From the NCBI GenBank assembly GCA_030141605.1, contig JAQGDQ010000229.1, forward strand, positions 2,501 through 66,500: a stretch of 64,000 bases of DNA. Reading direction: 5' to 3'. The DNA comes from Tubiluchus corallicola (Eukaryota > Priapulida > Priapulimorpha > Priapulimorphida > Tubiluchidae). Each line of letters opens with the position of its first letter. Position 1 is the first letter of the stretch. Both the position numbers and the translations under genes were made by a program. Under the pieces are notes generated by a model that was not told where the DNA came from, did not search any database, and was given only the letters and a program-made list of their open reading frames with translations. Of the stretch, positions 35,126-48,050 are shown piece by piece.

Positions 35126-35289
35126 CTTATGTATAAAGCCAATACCAAGAATATTAATATAAGAGATAATATTTTGTTCTAATTCCTAAAGGCTAAAGGC
35201 AATTCGCACCAACTTTTAAAAAAGTACAATTTCTGTGTGAAGAAACGCAAAGAAGTTTGACAGCAGCTAAAATAAAAACTCGATATTAA

Positions 35290-35480
35290 TAACTGATTAA
35301 ATGAATTCAAAATGAATCACTGACTGACTGATTTACTAACCGATTCACTGTCCGACTTCTAATAAATCAAGCAAGCGAACCACCTGCTGACAGGGACAAC
35401 CGGTTAGCCAATCGACCACCAAATAAACCAACTTGTCTTCTTGCCAACCTAAGTATCTATCTGCCGACAAGCAAACTCAT
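35290..35480. repeat. cryptic four-base-phase simple sequence (TGAC/AACC-like)
   Basis: GACTGACTGATT, ACCGATTC, CAACCGGTTAGCCAATCGACC and similar words recur in four-base phase without a pure unit. Comparable blocks lie at 53480 and 56895. Confidence 0.5.
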
Positions 35481-35559
35481 TTAATCAAATGTTTTAATCA
35501 CCAAGGGTAAAGATAAAAGACGCTAAAGTTTAAGCCTTTTTGCACCCTTTTTTGCAGAA

Positions 35560-35960
35560 AGTTGAAAGACTTAGTTGCAGCACATCTCACAAAGACAGCA
35601 ACTTTCACAAGATGCTTTCACAAATTATGCAACAACAATCCTGTCTGTTTTACAGACGTCTCGGCAAAGACTTTGTAATAAATGGCCTGCCTAATATGCG
35701 GGAGATTGCTTGAAATGAATTTAAAAATGAGGAAATTTATGTCGCAGCAAAATGACAGCAAGTACGCAATAATAGCGAAGTTTCAGCCGGAATATTGACA
35801 GTCTATATGCAGATGAGAAGCATATATAGTGAAGTTATATAAGCCAGACATAAATTACAGTGACATTTATTAACTTGACAAGGCACTCTAGAGGGAAAGA
35901 AAGACTTTGTGCGCGAAACATGACGTTTTAACTGTCCTGCTACATCACGACGCTTAACCC
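35560..35960. promoter_or_regulatory. candidate enhancer island with POU-like and SOX-like words
   Basis: A complex, non-repetitive block. ATTATGCAA (near 35622) resembles a POU site, AACAACAATCC a SOX site, and TTGTAATAAATGG and TTATTAAC homeodomain-type words. AAAATGACAGC and TTGACAG supply MEIS-like TGACAG cores. No coding frame. Function inferred. Confidence 0.38.
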
Positions 35961-35969
35961 TTCAGTCAC

Positions 35970-36880
35970 CGGAAATAACAGTTATTTTCCCGCTGTGTTT
36001 TCTGTGTCCTAGGACAGGGGATTTGAATGTGAAAGAACATGTTTATATTACTATCGCCATCGCTAGCACAACCGTTACCATGCCACTACCACGCCACTGA
36101 CGTCATGTTAAAATGTTTTGCGAAACTAAACGTTTATGGTCATGACTTGTTTGATTCATTTTTGCAAAAAGATTCAACGCAGGCCCAGCAAAAACGACAA
36201 ACTGGCCGTTCTACATTAAAATTTCAATTAAAAAACACACGATGGCAACTCCAGGTTAGAACAATTTTTTGAGAATTCCCAGCCTAGAAGCGACTCCATC
36301 GTAATTATTTTTTCAAGTGGCAATAATCCATTAATTAGCAGCCTACTCTTATTACTAGGTATTGTCCTAAAGCATTAGGATTATCTTTTAGTAACTTCCT
36401 CATCCAATAATAATGGTTATTATTATAGGTATACGTCTACTGCAATACAATTATCTGCTGATCTACATAGCTATATCGCATTACTTTCTGGCTTTTTCGT
36501 ATACTAATAGTGAATACGGTTTCTTGCATCGTAAAAGAGGCGCAAAAACCTTTCACTGCGGTAAGCCTCTTCCCATATTCCCCTAGAGGTATTATGAAAA
36601 ACTCGAGTAGCCATTAAGCGATCAGAGCTTGTTTTAATAACCAGGACTAAGTTCCACTTAAGCTTTTTTTGCTCTTACATCAAAGGGATATATGTCAGGA
36701 AAAGCTGTTGTAGTGGTGAGACTATTACGTTTTGTCTTCTTTTTTTAAAACGATACCGTGTCAGTCACGGTAATGTTGTATGTGGTTGGTGAAAGACGTC
36801 TATGTTATGATGAGAGAAGAAAATAGACGGAAAAAGAAGACGGAATTAAGTAAGGGGATAGAAAGAGCGAGAGAGAAAAC
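35970..36880. other. AT-rich non-coding stretch
   Basis: A single ATCAAAGG word at 36679-36686. No other feature. Confidence 0.45.
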
Positions 36881-36881
36881 A

Positions 36882-37044
<163 letters not shown>

Positions 37045-37492
37045 ACTGAGTTTACATTTAGAGTTTTAGTATGCTGCAGGCCTTTTTTCTTTAATGTTGT
37101 TGCTTTCAGTGAAATCTTGCCAAACCATGAGAATTGCATCACTGCTAATGTTTTCCGAAATCCATTATAGTTATACCCTCAGCTTAGTGAATCTGTCCGC
37201 ATCCTAGTCTTAAGAGGAAAATGACAGCCCGCTAATGAGCAAATTTAACCATCCAGGAAGCTGTAACGTGTTGCTATTAATATAATCTGTCAGCAATTTT
37301 TAACATTGTTCGTCGTAGTTATATTCTGTCGGGATAAGAACATGCGGGCATTGCTGGCGTCGCTTAATATGAAAGGAGACAAGAGATTTCAGTACGTATA
37401 CTATCAGTATGATGGAAATCTAGAGACATTTCGAAAAGTAGGATATATTCTTTCAAAGCTCTGCTAAAGACAAGGAAAAGTGTATTTTAGAG

Positions 37493-37965
37493 TATGGCTC
37501 AAAAGCTTTCCATATAAAGTGGTATTAGTTTACATTACTTAGGCCTACCTGTTTGTAACTGGAAATTTTTTTCATAATTTAAAATTTTCGCATCAACTGG
37601 TAAAACTGCATAACCATCATAGCGTAAACTGCTAGCTTACCAAAAAACAACAACACATTATTGACCTTACTGACAATGTAAAGTAATTCATACTTTTGCT
37701 TAGTTAGTGAAGTGTGCGCTACGAATGCTCTGGATATTTTTTCGAACTTATCTGGGTATTTTTTCGAACTATTTTATTTAAACTTGTTTCAAACGACTTA
37801 CGGTTAAAATGACTGTATTCGCGGGAGTTTATTTCAGCTTTTGTACGGCGTTGCTGCTAATACGAGTTCTGTGCGTAATAAGACAGCATGTAGGTGATAC
37901 AAAACTTTAAGACGGTTTTTTTTAATTTATGTAAGAATTGTATTCTCTTGTACTTTAAATAAACG
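37493..37965 (+). repeat. unidentified interspersed repeat R5, copy 2
   Basis: Carries TCAAAAGCTTTCCATA, CATACTTTTGCTTAGTTAGT, TTTAAACTTGTTTCAAACGA, TTCGCGGGAGTTTA, GCGTTGCTGCTAATACGAG and GCATGTAGGTGATACAAAA in the same order and strand as the other two copies, with about 4.9 kb to copy 1. An ATTTTTTCGAACTTATCTGG segment is locally duplicated within it. Confidence 0.8.
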
Positions 37966-37969
37966 TTAT

Positions 37970-38505
37970 TACTTCCAATTCGTTAGCAAAAACTGAAGGA
38001 TACTATTGATACACCAGCTGTTATGTACTTTGAAGAATTTTGCTATTGATACTGCTTAACATCATAAACAGTTTGCTCGTCAAGTCGTCTGCGCTGGATG
38101 ATTGAGACTTTTGCAACATTCACTAGGGTAACAATAGCAGTATAAAAATACTCGGCTACGTGTAATATACTTCACCATGCAACATTGCCTCAACTAAGAA
38201 ACCCCAGGCCTCTAGGAGTTGTCGGGATATAAACTATTTTTAAAATTCAGGAGAAGGGTTAAGGTCTCTGTGGAAGAGTGACTCTCGGTGATGTAATACA
38301 AAAATGCTTTTAGTTTTAGGAGTGTTTTTCTTTCTGTTAACTTCTTTTTCTATTTTAAGCATAATTTTATTACTGCTCTTTGTCTTTGTGAAATGGCAGT
38401 GTTTGGGCACTGATAATAAGACAAAAGTTGGCTAAGTTAATTGTTGTTGTCGTGTAACACTGTGTATCTATGTCTCTGAATGTAGTACATAAAGGATGTA
38501 CGTTT
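37970..38505. other. AT-rich non-coding stretch
   Basis: No supported feature. Confidence 0.45.
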
Positions 38506-38509
38506 CTAC

Positions 38510-38960
38510 TTCCAGACTCGCTAAGCTAGAAATTCACTTTCCTGAAAACACTGCTCACCTCCACATTATGGCGTTTCATTTAACACCAGCTGAACTGCAA
38601 ATGTCGCTAGAACGTGACTAATAGCATATTATCTGCCCAGGAGGACCGGAAACGTTTTCACACTTCTCACCTGTACATCAGGTTTCCCCCGGGGCTCTTC
38701 TTCATGCACCTCTCGACGTGTGTGTGTGCATTAAACGAAGAAGCAGTCACAGAAACGACTGCACGAGAAAGTGAGCGAAGGTGTTGCTTGTACGTTATTA
38801 AGCGTGGCATTTGTTTTATCGAGTGCGTTAAAAGCTTTTATGCAAAATGATGCGAGTCCATGCAAGCTGTGAGAGACGTCAGTAACAACAGTGTTGATGC
38901 ACGAAACGAAAGAGCAGCTACTGATTGCACAATCGCTGCATGCGTTTTAAGCGCAAAAAC
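38510..38960. promoter_or_regulatory. candidate enhancer island with octamer-like site
   Basis: A GC-richer block of about 450 bp with CACCTGTACATCAGG (near 38668), GACGTCAG (near 38876), an octamer-like ATGCAAAAT (38840-38848) and TTTTATCGAG. A 78-codon frame (38614-38850) overlaps and is unrecognised. Function inferred. Confidence 0.35.
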
Positions 38961-38969
38961 TGCTGCCTA

Positions 38970-39765
38970 AAACTACTGTAGTTTTACAATAAAAAAGCAA
39001 TTTTCTGAAGAACAAAAACCATCAAAAGTGTATCTGAGCAGTTAGAAAGTTGTTAATGACTGCCAACATTGGAATGACATATTCATTTATGACATATTTA
39101 TGATTAGTGATACAATCGTTCCACTGATGACGCAAAACTAGGTACTTACAGCGCCTACTACTATATAGAGTGATATGGCACGTTGTGCTATGTCATACAC
39201 AGTAATACATTTCTATGATACGCCGTTATGCATCGCTTTCTTGTAATTTTACTATAATATGTATTTGCGCGTTTGAGCTACTACGCCATGTGTTTTAGTG
39301 GTTGCAAAAGCTAATTACTTGGTCTCTCGTGTACTTTTTTTTCTTTTTGTTTTGTTTATTCTCTTTGGGGATTTCTTATGTATGTTCTTTTCGCATTTTG
39401 GTGCAGAAAAGTAAAGCAGATACCCATAGGCATCTTAACGCACAATCAAGTTAAACAGGTGTCTTGTTGAGAATCTAGTATGTTTCTTTATATGGGCTGT
39501 CATGTGGAAAATTACTGAGATCATCTTCTGTATTAAAAGCAACTGCAAGTATATAAAGAAAAAATCCTTCAAAATGATGAACTTTCTTTTAAATTTTCAA
39601 TTTCATTCGTCTGTTTTTTTAACTCGTGATTTTTCAAACTTGCATTAACGATAGGTAAGAAGTTGCCGGAGCTTATCGTCTATAGTATGAGATCTTATGC
39701 CACTGTTAAAACGATATGTAATGTTCCTTCTAAAACCTTACTGTTCCTCGGGATTTATTTGCTCG
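38970..39765. other. AT-rich non-coding stretch
   Basis: No supported feature. Confidence 0.45.
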
Positions 39766-39769
39766 GGCA

Positions 39770-40060
39770 CGGCTCACTTTATCTCCATCTATTCTCGTTT
39801 GTCACCATGATTAATAGTTACATTCATTAGTTAACGTTGCATCATTTGTCTGCGTATATCAACCGAGGGCGGAAAATTAGAGCTACTGTCAGAAGCGCAT
39901 CTGCTAAGCGGATGTTTAATGAAGTGCGTGGAGTGCCGAGGTTTAACTACTTCCACGGAGAATCAATGGATCCGCTGTTTTGCGTAGAGAGGCCATCTAC
40001 GACGAGGAAGGTGTTAGTCAGATGGTCTTGGCAGTTTCTTGAAGGCTGAAGCTCCTTTGA
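39770..40060. promoter_or_regulatory. candidate enhancer island
   Basis: A GC-richer block with ATGATTAATAG, CATTCATTAGTTAAC (homeodomain-type cores) and TTGCATCATTTG. A 70-codon arginine-rich plus-strand frame (39837-40049) runs through it; without a known domain or clear splice sites I favour non-coding, but a short exon is not excluded. Confidence 0.35.
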
Positions 40061-40311
40061 CGCTTAAGCAAAGGCGACTTATTAGGAGTGAAACAAGTCG
40101 CCAATAATGATAAATATGTTGTTTTTATTAATAGTAATGATGTAGAAATTGATCCAAAAGGAATTTGGTAGATATGAAACTGGATAATGAATGTTCCATG
40201 GCATATTAATTAACTAGTGTTAGTGTTTAAGCCTTTGTTTCTAATTACTAATGCATTAATATGATGCAGAAACAAGTAATTAATATAACCATAATGTGTA
40301 TGTATTAATAT

Positions 40312-40443
<132 letters not shown>

Positions 40444-40449
40444 TATTGC

Positions 40450-41225
40450 TGTGTATTTTTAGTGTCTGCCATGTTTTGAGTATATTTCATTGTTGAAATT
40501 GCGATTACACTGTATTTTGCAATTTATTGTCGATGTATCTGTTTAAAGACACTATTAAAATGTAATAAATGATAAATATCAAATAATAAAAAAATATAAG
40601 TAAAACAAGGACAATAGCGAAATAATTCACACAGGCGACTGAAATAAAAGAATAAAAATATAGTTAACCTCATTGTCACTGGTGTCCAAAATGACCTGAC
40701 GAAATGGCTTTATTATAGGGACAATTGACACCAAATAAACTGTATTTTTTTACTGTTTCTTTATTCCCTTTAAAGTCGAGGAACTCGACTCGAGTTGCTA
40801 CTCAAACGAATGTTGTTGTTGTTTTTCTGTTGTCGTTGTTTGTTGTTGTTGTGGTTTTTCTTTTCCTGTTGTTGATGTTGTTTTTTGTCAGACAATGTTA
40901 TCAAGCCTTGGCTCTAAACCTAGAAATGATCTTATTTAATTTTTATCCTAACCAGTATCTCTGCGATAAACTGCGAAAATGACAAAATTGTGGCAAAGAA
41001 ACTGCTAAATCTTAAAGGTTAATTTTGTTCTTCTGCATCTTGTTTTCTGGGGAAATCCCGTCATTTCTGTTTTCCAACTTTCAAGGCGTCTATAATAGAA
41101 ATGTGGATACAACAGATAACGCGCATTTTACTTTTTTCATCTAAACCTGATACTATACAGCTCTTTTCAGTTAAGAGCATATAATGCGTTTTAAAATACT
41201 AGTTGCTTTGTACATGTAATACCAG
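40450..41225. other. AT-rich stretch with degenerate GTT words
   Basis: Imperfect TTGTTGTTG near 40812-40885; otherwise nothing supported. Confidence 0.5.
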
Positions 41226-41229
41226 GTTC

Positions 41230-41535
41230 CGTTCTACATTAGCAATTCAATTCACAGCCGCCGCCTAATAACTCATCAATAAGAGAAGGTTCGCCCCACT
41301 GTCAAACCGCTGACAGGGCGCTTCCTTATATGGTAGTGATTACTCAACGTGTTTTGTGGCTTTTTGTGGGTTGATTGACAGTTGGTAGAGACGTGGCCTT
41401 GACAACAACTATACGTTGTTGCACCACCCATGACAAAAGACGTCAATGGTGTAGTAACCGCCTATTAAGCCGCCTGTCAGGACTTGTCTGCTGTGGGTTG
41501 AGTAATAATTATCCTTTCCGAATAACGTAATAATA
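41230..41535. promoter_or_regulatory. candidate enhancer island with CArG box and PBX-MEIS decamer
   Basis: The best motif-supported island. CCTTATATGG (41324-41333) is a perfect CArG box, CC(A/T)6GG, bound by SRF and MADS factors. TGATTGACAG (41372-41381) is an exact PBX-MEIS decamer 39 bp further on. CCGCTGACAGG (near 41308) and CCTGTCAGG (near 41475) add MEIS-like cores. No coding frame. Function inferred; the CArG box might also include a TATA-like word but no promoter is evident. Confidence 0.48.
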
Positions 41536-41539
41536 TTCC

Positions 41540-42650
41540 TATTATGACAGCGCTCAATTATTAAGAAACAGATTATAGAGAACCACTTTTGGTCCAGCAG
41601 CTGATTATTTATTCATTTAGGTGCAAATGTACACCAAACTTGGCACAGTTACTGCAGCTAAATGTAAATCTGCCTTTTTCCGCGTAAGAGCAAAAACATT
41701 CTATTCACCAGAGACGGATTATCCTATAGGCTAGTATAGACTATAACCTAGGGCTTCTCAAGCTTGGGGGCCCTCAAGCTTTCTTTTAACATTTGGCATA
41801 AATCTGTTTTTTCACTATGGTTGTGCTATGTGTTATATGTTGAAATATGGGCTAATAAATAGTGAAATAGTGGTAATAGTCACAATAGTAAAATGATTTC
41901 TTAAAAAATATTTTTACTGACAAATAAAAGATAGCTATTCTATTTCCGAGTTGCGACAAGTCTAGTTCAAGCTATGTAAATGTCTTTAAAATAGATCTAG
42001 TAAAAAATATTCAGCGGGCGAGGCGAGACTTGTGCGAGCGAGTTAGAGGGTGGCTCCGTTAACCTAGGGGCCCCAAAAGGTCATAATCCGGCTCTGACCC
42101 TCACCTGCAGAGGAATAATATCCTCAACAATAATTACACATCTCAAAATGTTTCCACTGCTGGACACTTATATTTTATCTTTTTTTTCGTTATTAGTAGT
42201 TTTCCTTGGTTTGGCTTGTGATTTATAATATCTCTTTTCTTGTTTTTATAGTACTTTCATATAAACTTGAAAGAAGCGCGGAATAAAAAATTTTACTTTG
42301 TTTATTTCATTTGTGAAGTTGTGGAATGCTCAAATCAAGTAGGCTATCTTGTGGAAGTGGATCTTCTGCCAAGTTGGTGAATCTACTTGTATTTCCATAA
42401 AAAGTATTTTTGCAAAACTGTGGATAATTAGTCTGGTAAATGCTTAATGCTTTAAAATGTTTACGCTTGCTGATGAAACGTCACTGTTTCACTATCACAG
42501 TGTACTCAAATTATGTTTGTGATTGCATGTGCTATATATAGAAGTGAGTTTTACTAATTTTTTATATAATGCTGACTTTACGTTTTTAGCTCCTGTTTTG
42601 TAAATGGAAGAAATTCGGTAATAAAGGTTTAAATTCAAATTCAATTAAAT
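41540..42650. other. AT-rich non-coding stretch
   Basis: A GC-richer patch near 42010-42100 (GGGCGAGGCGAGACTTGTGCG and AGGGGCCCC words) may be a repeat fragment: GGGGGCCCTCAAG near 41767 and AGGGGCCCCAAAAGG near 42066 are similar. No gene. Confidence 0.4.
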
Positions 42651-42654
42651 TCAT

Positions 42655-42985
42655 CACTGAATCAAAAAACGTCACTGATTTACCAAGACATATTATTACT
42701 ATTATTGACAAGGTAAAGTACTTTATACTTTTGTTTAGTGAAGAGTGTGTCGCAAATGCTCTGATTATTTTCGAGCTTTACGTGATGTTATCTAAACTTG
42801 TTTCAAACGCCTTACCGTTAAAATGGTTAACGGTCATCGCGGGAGTTTAAACTTTCAAGTTTTATTCGGCGTTGCTTCTGTAATACAGGTTTTGTGTGCA
42901 ATAAGACAGCAGCATGTAGGTGATACAAAATGTCAAGACGAGTTTTTAGCTGTATGTAGGAATATTGTTTTACTTGTGCTTTAAA
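42655..42985 (+). repeat. unidentified interspersed repeat R5, copy 3
   Basis: Carries TTTATACTTTTGTTTAGTGA, TTATCTAAACTTGTTTCAAA, CATCGCGGGAGTTTAAAC, GGCGTTGCTTCTGTAATAC, AGCATGTAGGTGATACAAAA and TTTTTAGCTGTATG, in the same strand and order as the copies at 32592 and 37493. It lacks their AAAGCTTTCCATA start. Spacing to copy 2 is about 5.0 kb. Confidence 0.8.
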
Positions 42986-42989
42986 GTAT

Positions 42990-44640
42990 TTTTGCATATG
43001 TTGTGTACAATTTTTGGTTTGGTTCCTCGGTCTTTAAAACACAACAATAAGACACTGTGAAGGATATAAAATGTGTGCTCTCAGATAATTACCTTCACTC
43101 ACAAGTAGATTACAGTCACTTTTCAACATAGTTTAGTGAATGAGCGAACGAGGTTTCCAAAACAACAAATTACACTTTTTTCATTAACGCAGGAGACACA
43201 GAGAAGATAAATGATGTTTATTCAGCGATGATGAAAACTGTTTTACGATTTTTTTCTGATGAATATTTATCAAAGTAAGCAAACAGCTAAATACTCGGCA
43301 ACTTGGCAATAATCGTCTATTGTGGCTGACTAAACAGAGGCTGTGTTTACACTGAGTGATTTTCTCTGCTCCCTTATTTGTCGTATGGTAATGCAAAAGA
43401 GACAATTTGTCACGATGAGCTACTGCTTTTTGGCTGTCAGTGTCAGGGGAATCAATGTAACTTCTGTTTTTTTGGACGAACTCTTTTGGACGCCTATGTA
43501 GGCAAGCTTATTATATGGCCGTACAATGTTTAGATACGATGACAAACTTTTCCGTAAAAACGTTCGTCCCTAAACGTAGACCTTTATAGACCGAATTAAT
43601 GAAAAATAAAAACAGCAATGCGAAATAAACCAGGCAACAGAGTAAAAAACAAGTGTCCAACAGAGGATCCATTAGTTGAATATCTTTGTTTGAATCACTG
43701 CCCAGGCATCGTCATTTGATCCAGTATCCAATGTCCGGTCAGTTCTGTTTTTCCATCGTTTGTTACATGTAATTTCTATAATTTTACAACTTATTAAAGT
43801 ATTTGTCAGTATTCTGGGTAAAAAGACGTGCAAGCGTTCTTAGGAGTTTACCTGCTTTGTGATATTTAGTAAGTTATCTACAAAGTCTGTTTACAAGTAT
43901 ATTGTAAAATTTCATGCATATAAGTCTAATCTTCGTAATAATACTACGTTCTAAATGTGTACTTTGTAAATATAATTTGTTATCGTATTGGCACGTTAAT
44001 GGTACAATAGTTTTTCACCTGGCCCATTTTTCAGTGTTTATGAACTGATGAGTGTGATAATTGTGCTTTTGTGCATAATTTGTGCAGATGTATTTTAGCG
44101 ATTATGATATTCAATTTTATAAGACAAATAAACATTTCATATTTAAGTGTGATTCTTGAAAATTTACTAAAGTGGCACCAAAAGGATAATTTAGTGATGG
44201 CTATAAGGTAATCAGAGCGTTTGTCAAAGTTCGCCTTGCTCTAACTTCTACTTTGCATGTGGACACAATAACTGTACGAAACACACTATTTTTGGTAATT
44301 TTGTTAAATTTTAAAATCGATTTTCGGATTTTCTGAATCATTTGAATCAAGTAGAAGTGAACTGATCTTCCGCGCGAGACAGTAACACTTTTTGGAGCAT
44401 TTGCTACGTTGGTTAAATACCCTTAATTAAATTACCCTATTAAGAATTATCTATTTGCAGCAATTTTTGAAGGGTGAAACAGTCTTGAGGACCATCTGTA
44501 TGCTTCCGTTTTATATCATTTTAATATGCTGAAACGTAATGGTCCACATTACATCACACTCCACAAGTAACCAATAAAGTTAACCAGAAGACAAACACAA
44601 ATAAATGAGGATTCAGAAGTTCAGAAATGACTTTTTCATG
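42990..44640. other. AT-rich stretch
   Basis: A small complex patch near 43340-43460 (GGTAATGCAAAAGAGACAA) could be regulatory but is too weak to call. Nothing else supported. Confidence 0.45.
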
Positions 44641-44649
44641 TTTTTTAAC

Positions 44650-44950
44650 TTAGAATGTGAATATATTAAATTTGATGGCAAAAGAAATATTACGAAATTG
44701 TGCGCCTAATGTCACTATCGACGACGCATGCGCAGTGTTAAGCATTCCAACGTCAAAGAGTTATCATGCTGGTCGTTATGTCGGCGTTATTTTAAAGCTC
44801 AAATTATTTGAATATTTAACGCGCTCTGCCCGCCATTTCATGCTGACTCTCATCATCAATCATTGCCATCTTCTCTTCAATTACCGTCGCTCATTCATCA
44901 TACCTGCATGGTTTATTTTCACCTGAATATTTCATCAAGTCCAACTCCGT
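44650..44950. promoter_or_regulatory. candidate enhancer island with NRF1-like word
   Basis: GC-richer block with CGACGCATGCGCAGTG (near 44721, resembling the NRF1 motif GCGCATGCGC), TCAAATTATTTG and ATCAATCATTGCC. An 89-codon frame (44657-44926) coincides with the block but has no recognisable domain. Function inferred. Confidence 0.33.
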
Positions 44951-44959
44951 CCCATCCAT

Positions 44960-46540
44960 CATTGCTTATATTGCTGACGTAAGTTTTTTGCATAGTTTAA
45001 TATGCCGGTACTGCAGTGTTTCGCCAAATAGTGTTGACTGTAAGGGTAACGGCGATGGCATTCATTATCATCACCACGTGCCCGTTAACATTGTTACAAA
45101 CCTTGGGTAGGCAAAATTCTAAAATAAAAGTTAAACACTGCCATGCTAGTGGCTTGTCAACACTACTTCAAAAACACAAAAGAATGAAACTGCTTATTCT
45201 TGTTACCATTGTTGTGGTTACCATGGTTACGCAGAATTAAGAGTTGCACCAAAAAGGAGTTTAACAGTTTACATTAAGTTCGAAAGAAAATTGTAATTGT
45301 GAAATTTGAAATAATGCTCTAACGATTGTGAGTTGCAATCACATTTGTCACCGTGCGTTGCTATGGCCAATATATTTATTGTATTTATTGTTTCACTGTA
45401 TTTATTAGGAACATGTTAGTGCTTAAGCTAATTGTATATGCAAACTTTATTTATTTAATAGGAGTAACAAACAGCATAAATATACAGTTTTATCCACAAA
45501 AGCGAGTGGCTTCTTGATACTAGGCCTGCTAACTAGGTGACCAACCAAGCATGGGTTCAACCAACAACCAACTAATAATTAGCAAAACAGAAAAGATTTA
45601 AAACTGTATACGTAGAGGTCTACTGGTCGTTAAAACGATTCTTTGGCATTGGGTTTGAACTTTGGAGCTTGATTTTAAGGTCTGGAGATTAAACTTTGGG
45701 AATGTTTTCACTACGTTAACATGTAATCAGACAATATGTTAGGTGCAATCTTCTCCACTTGTTTTTTTACTCAATTTCTGAACGTCGTAGCTTCACGTTA
45801 TTGTTTTACTAAGTTAAGTGCCAAAACGATGTATAAAACCCTAAGTTTGGAAATTTCGTATATTTTTAAATGGAGAACCATACGCATGTAGTTTCTACAG
45901 GGTTGGCCTACATACGAGTCCAAAAAAGTATTGGTCATGCAAATTATTATCTGCAGTAACATGCACCCAAAAATTACATGAGACCCATGTAACCAAAAAA
46001 AGTTTGTTGTTTCTTAGCTATGTGCATGGGAGAGTTTCAGCCAGTATTATGACGTGCGACTAGACTCACGCGATTCCAAGAAACTAGCAAGGAAAACAAA
46101 GTTGAAACACTGCTGTTGGGTATACTACCAAAAATAACATTTATCAAACATTTTTTTCAAAATTCTTTAAGAAATATTTTCGGCTATTTATCAGATTGCC
46201 GTAAATTAAATTTTTTTTAGAAAAATTGCAAAGTCTAGCACGTTGAGAATTTAAAGCTATGTTACTATATATATGTTACTAAATAACAGTCAAGTAAATT
46301 AAAGATTAAAATATAATTGTACTGTAAATCTAAACGACAATGTAAGGTTAAAGGTAAAGAACTCATTTGAAGATTATGTTTTAAGATACCTGGTACAGAT
46401 TCTTGCAACACTGTATATTGTAATACAATTATATGAGTACTGAAATGAACAAATGAAATATTGCGTAGTCAAATTTTTGTGGATATGATAGTTTACTAAC
46501 ATCCTGTTGTCTTTGTAAGCTGTACATTGTTATGCGAAAT
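44960..46540. other. AT-rich stretch, possibly LINE 3' region at its end
   Basis: Nothing coding. CTACAGGGTTGGCC at about 45895 recalls a mariner terminus but no partner end was found. The last 40 bp (GTACATTGTTATGCGAAATAAA) before the TAA run resemble a LINE or SINE 3' end. Confidence 0.4.
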
Positions 46541-46544
46541 AAAC

Positions 46545-46591
<47 letters not shown>
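46545..46591. repeat. (TAA)n microsatellite
   Basis: About 15 pure TAA triplets directly after an AATAAA word. Simple-repeat tails like this are known at 3' ends of CR1/L2-type elements, so it may mark a retrotransposon end. Confidence 0.95.
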
Positions 46592-46689
46592 GCTATGCTA
46601 AACCTTGCTGCTTCTGATGTAAAGCATAAGTCGTCAACGATCTAAGATCATACATATTTGAGCTGCAGACTCACATAATAAGTGAGCAC

Positions 46690-47000
46690 ACACACAAGCT
46701 TTTTGCATTACCCTGTTGAAGATGTCAATCACTCATCACGGAATGAAACTGCTTTGCACACAAAAAACAAGTAGGTTAATACCCGTGATTACCTCTTGCA
46801 TTTTCGCCAACATCAAAGGACGCCGCCTAATCAAAGCCACACCTGTAGTATGTACATAATAGCAAGCCGAAGTCAATCCATCATTTGTTGATGCTGTTTT
46901 GTTCAATGTCGAATTTTGATTGATTGGTGGAGAAAATTATTTTTTTACCTTTGTCTGTCTGGGTCTGGGACGTCCACTCACCCATTCGTCTATCAATTAA
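46690..47000. promoter_or_regulatory. candidate enhancer island with two TCF-like sites
   Basis: A GC-richer block with ATCAAAGG (46812-46819) and ATCAAAGC (46830-46837) 18 bp apart, a near PBX-MEIS site on the minus strand (GATGTCAATCA near 46719, one base off), TTTTGATTGATTGG and CCACACCTG. No coding frame. Function inferred. Confidence 0.42.
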
Positions 47001-47004
47001 ATAT

Positions 47005-47575
47005 GGGCGTGTTCTTTTTTTAATATGAAGCGTTTTATTTCGCATAGATGGACAGTAATAGCACTATATCGTGATACAACAATAGAAAACACAGAGTCAA
47101 ATGCAAAGATAACGTACGACCATACAGTTCTGTACATGTTGCGCTTATATTATTCTAATATTTCATTATGCAGTAATTTTAGGGTAATATTACATATTTA
47201 CAGCAGAATCTAAGTCTAATCTAATCTAAACGAGTGTCGAAAGTTTGATGCACAGTGTTTTTGATGTTGTAAAAGCTAACAATTTTGGAAACAATTTTGA
47301 TTTAAATTATTATTATTTAATAATTGTTGTCCTAAGCCACGTGCCTACTTATCGTTTGGCATGTCTAAAACAAATCTGCCGCTTTTTTCAGCACCAATTT
47401 TGATTTAGTTTATTGCCTTATACTAGGTCTAATAGCTATAAACTTGTACTTACTTATCACTTCTGCTATATATGTCTAAAGTCCAGGAAAAAATTGTTTT
47501 TTTTTCGACAGTAATTTTGATTTCATTACGTAATAATAACTGTCGCGAACTATGTGTTTACTTATTAATTCTGAT
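47005..47575. other. AT-rich stretch
   Basis: A TCTAAGTCTAATCTAATCTAA run near 47210-47232 is the sort of short tail found at LINE 3' ends. Otherwise nothing supported. Confidence 0.4.
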
Positions 47576-47579
47576 GGAA

Positions 47580-48030
47580 ATTAATGGTACGACGACGACG
47601 ACGACGATGATGATGCTAACAACAACAGCATACAACAAACAAGCAAACAAGCAAACAGTAACAACAACAGCAACAACATCAGCAGCAACAACAATGACGA
47701 CAAAAACAATAACAATAAGAACAATAGCAGCAGGAGCAACAAAACAACTACGATAACGACAACGGAACGACAACAGCAGTAACAACAGCAATAATGTACA
47801 TCATCAGCAGCAAAAACATTAAAACAACAAATGTAACAATGACAACAGCAATGATGAGGAAAAGGACAACGAAAATATTAAGCAAGAAACAAACATACAA
47901 GAACAACAACAACAGCAGCAAAAGCAACGACAACAGCAACAACAACAACACCAGCAATAAAAACACAGCAGTAACAATGAGGCAAGCCATGATGATGATG
48001 TTGATGGTGATGAAACAAAAATAAACAAAT
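47580..48030. repeat. degenerate CAA/ACG/GCA simple-sequence block
   Basis: A 450-bp block of imperfect ACGACG, AACAAC, AGCAAC and GATGAT words. Threonine-, asparagine- and leucine-rich frames on both strands are compositional. Confidence 0.88.
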
Positions 48031-48050
48031 AAAAACAAATGCAACAATTT

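Noticed and set aside
39837-40049. 70-codon frame as a possible exon
   Set aside because: No known domain and no convincing splice sites; kept only as an alternative under the island annotation.
45895-45930. CTACAGGGTTGGCC as a mariner-type transposon end
   Set aside because: No matching inverted end or TA duplication found within the next kilobase.
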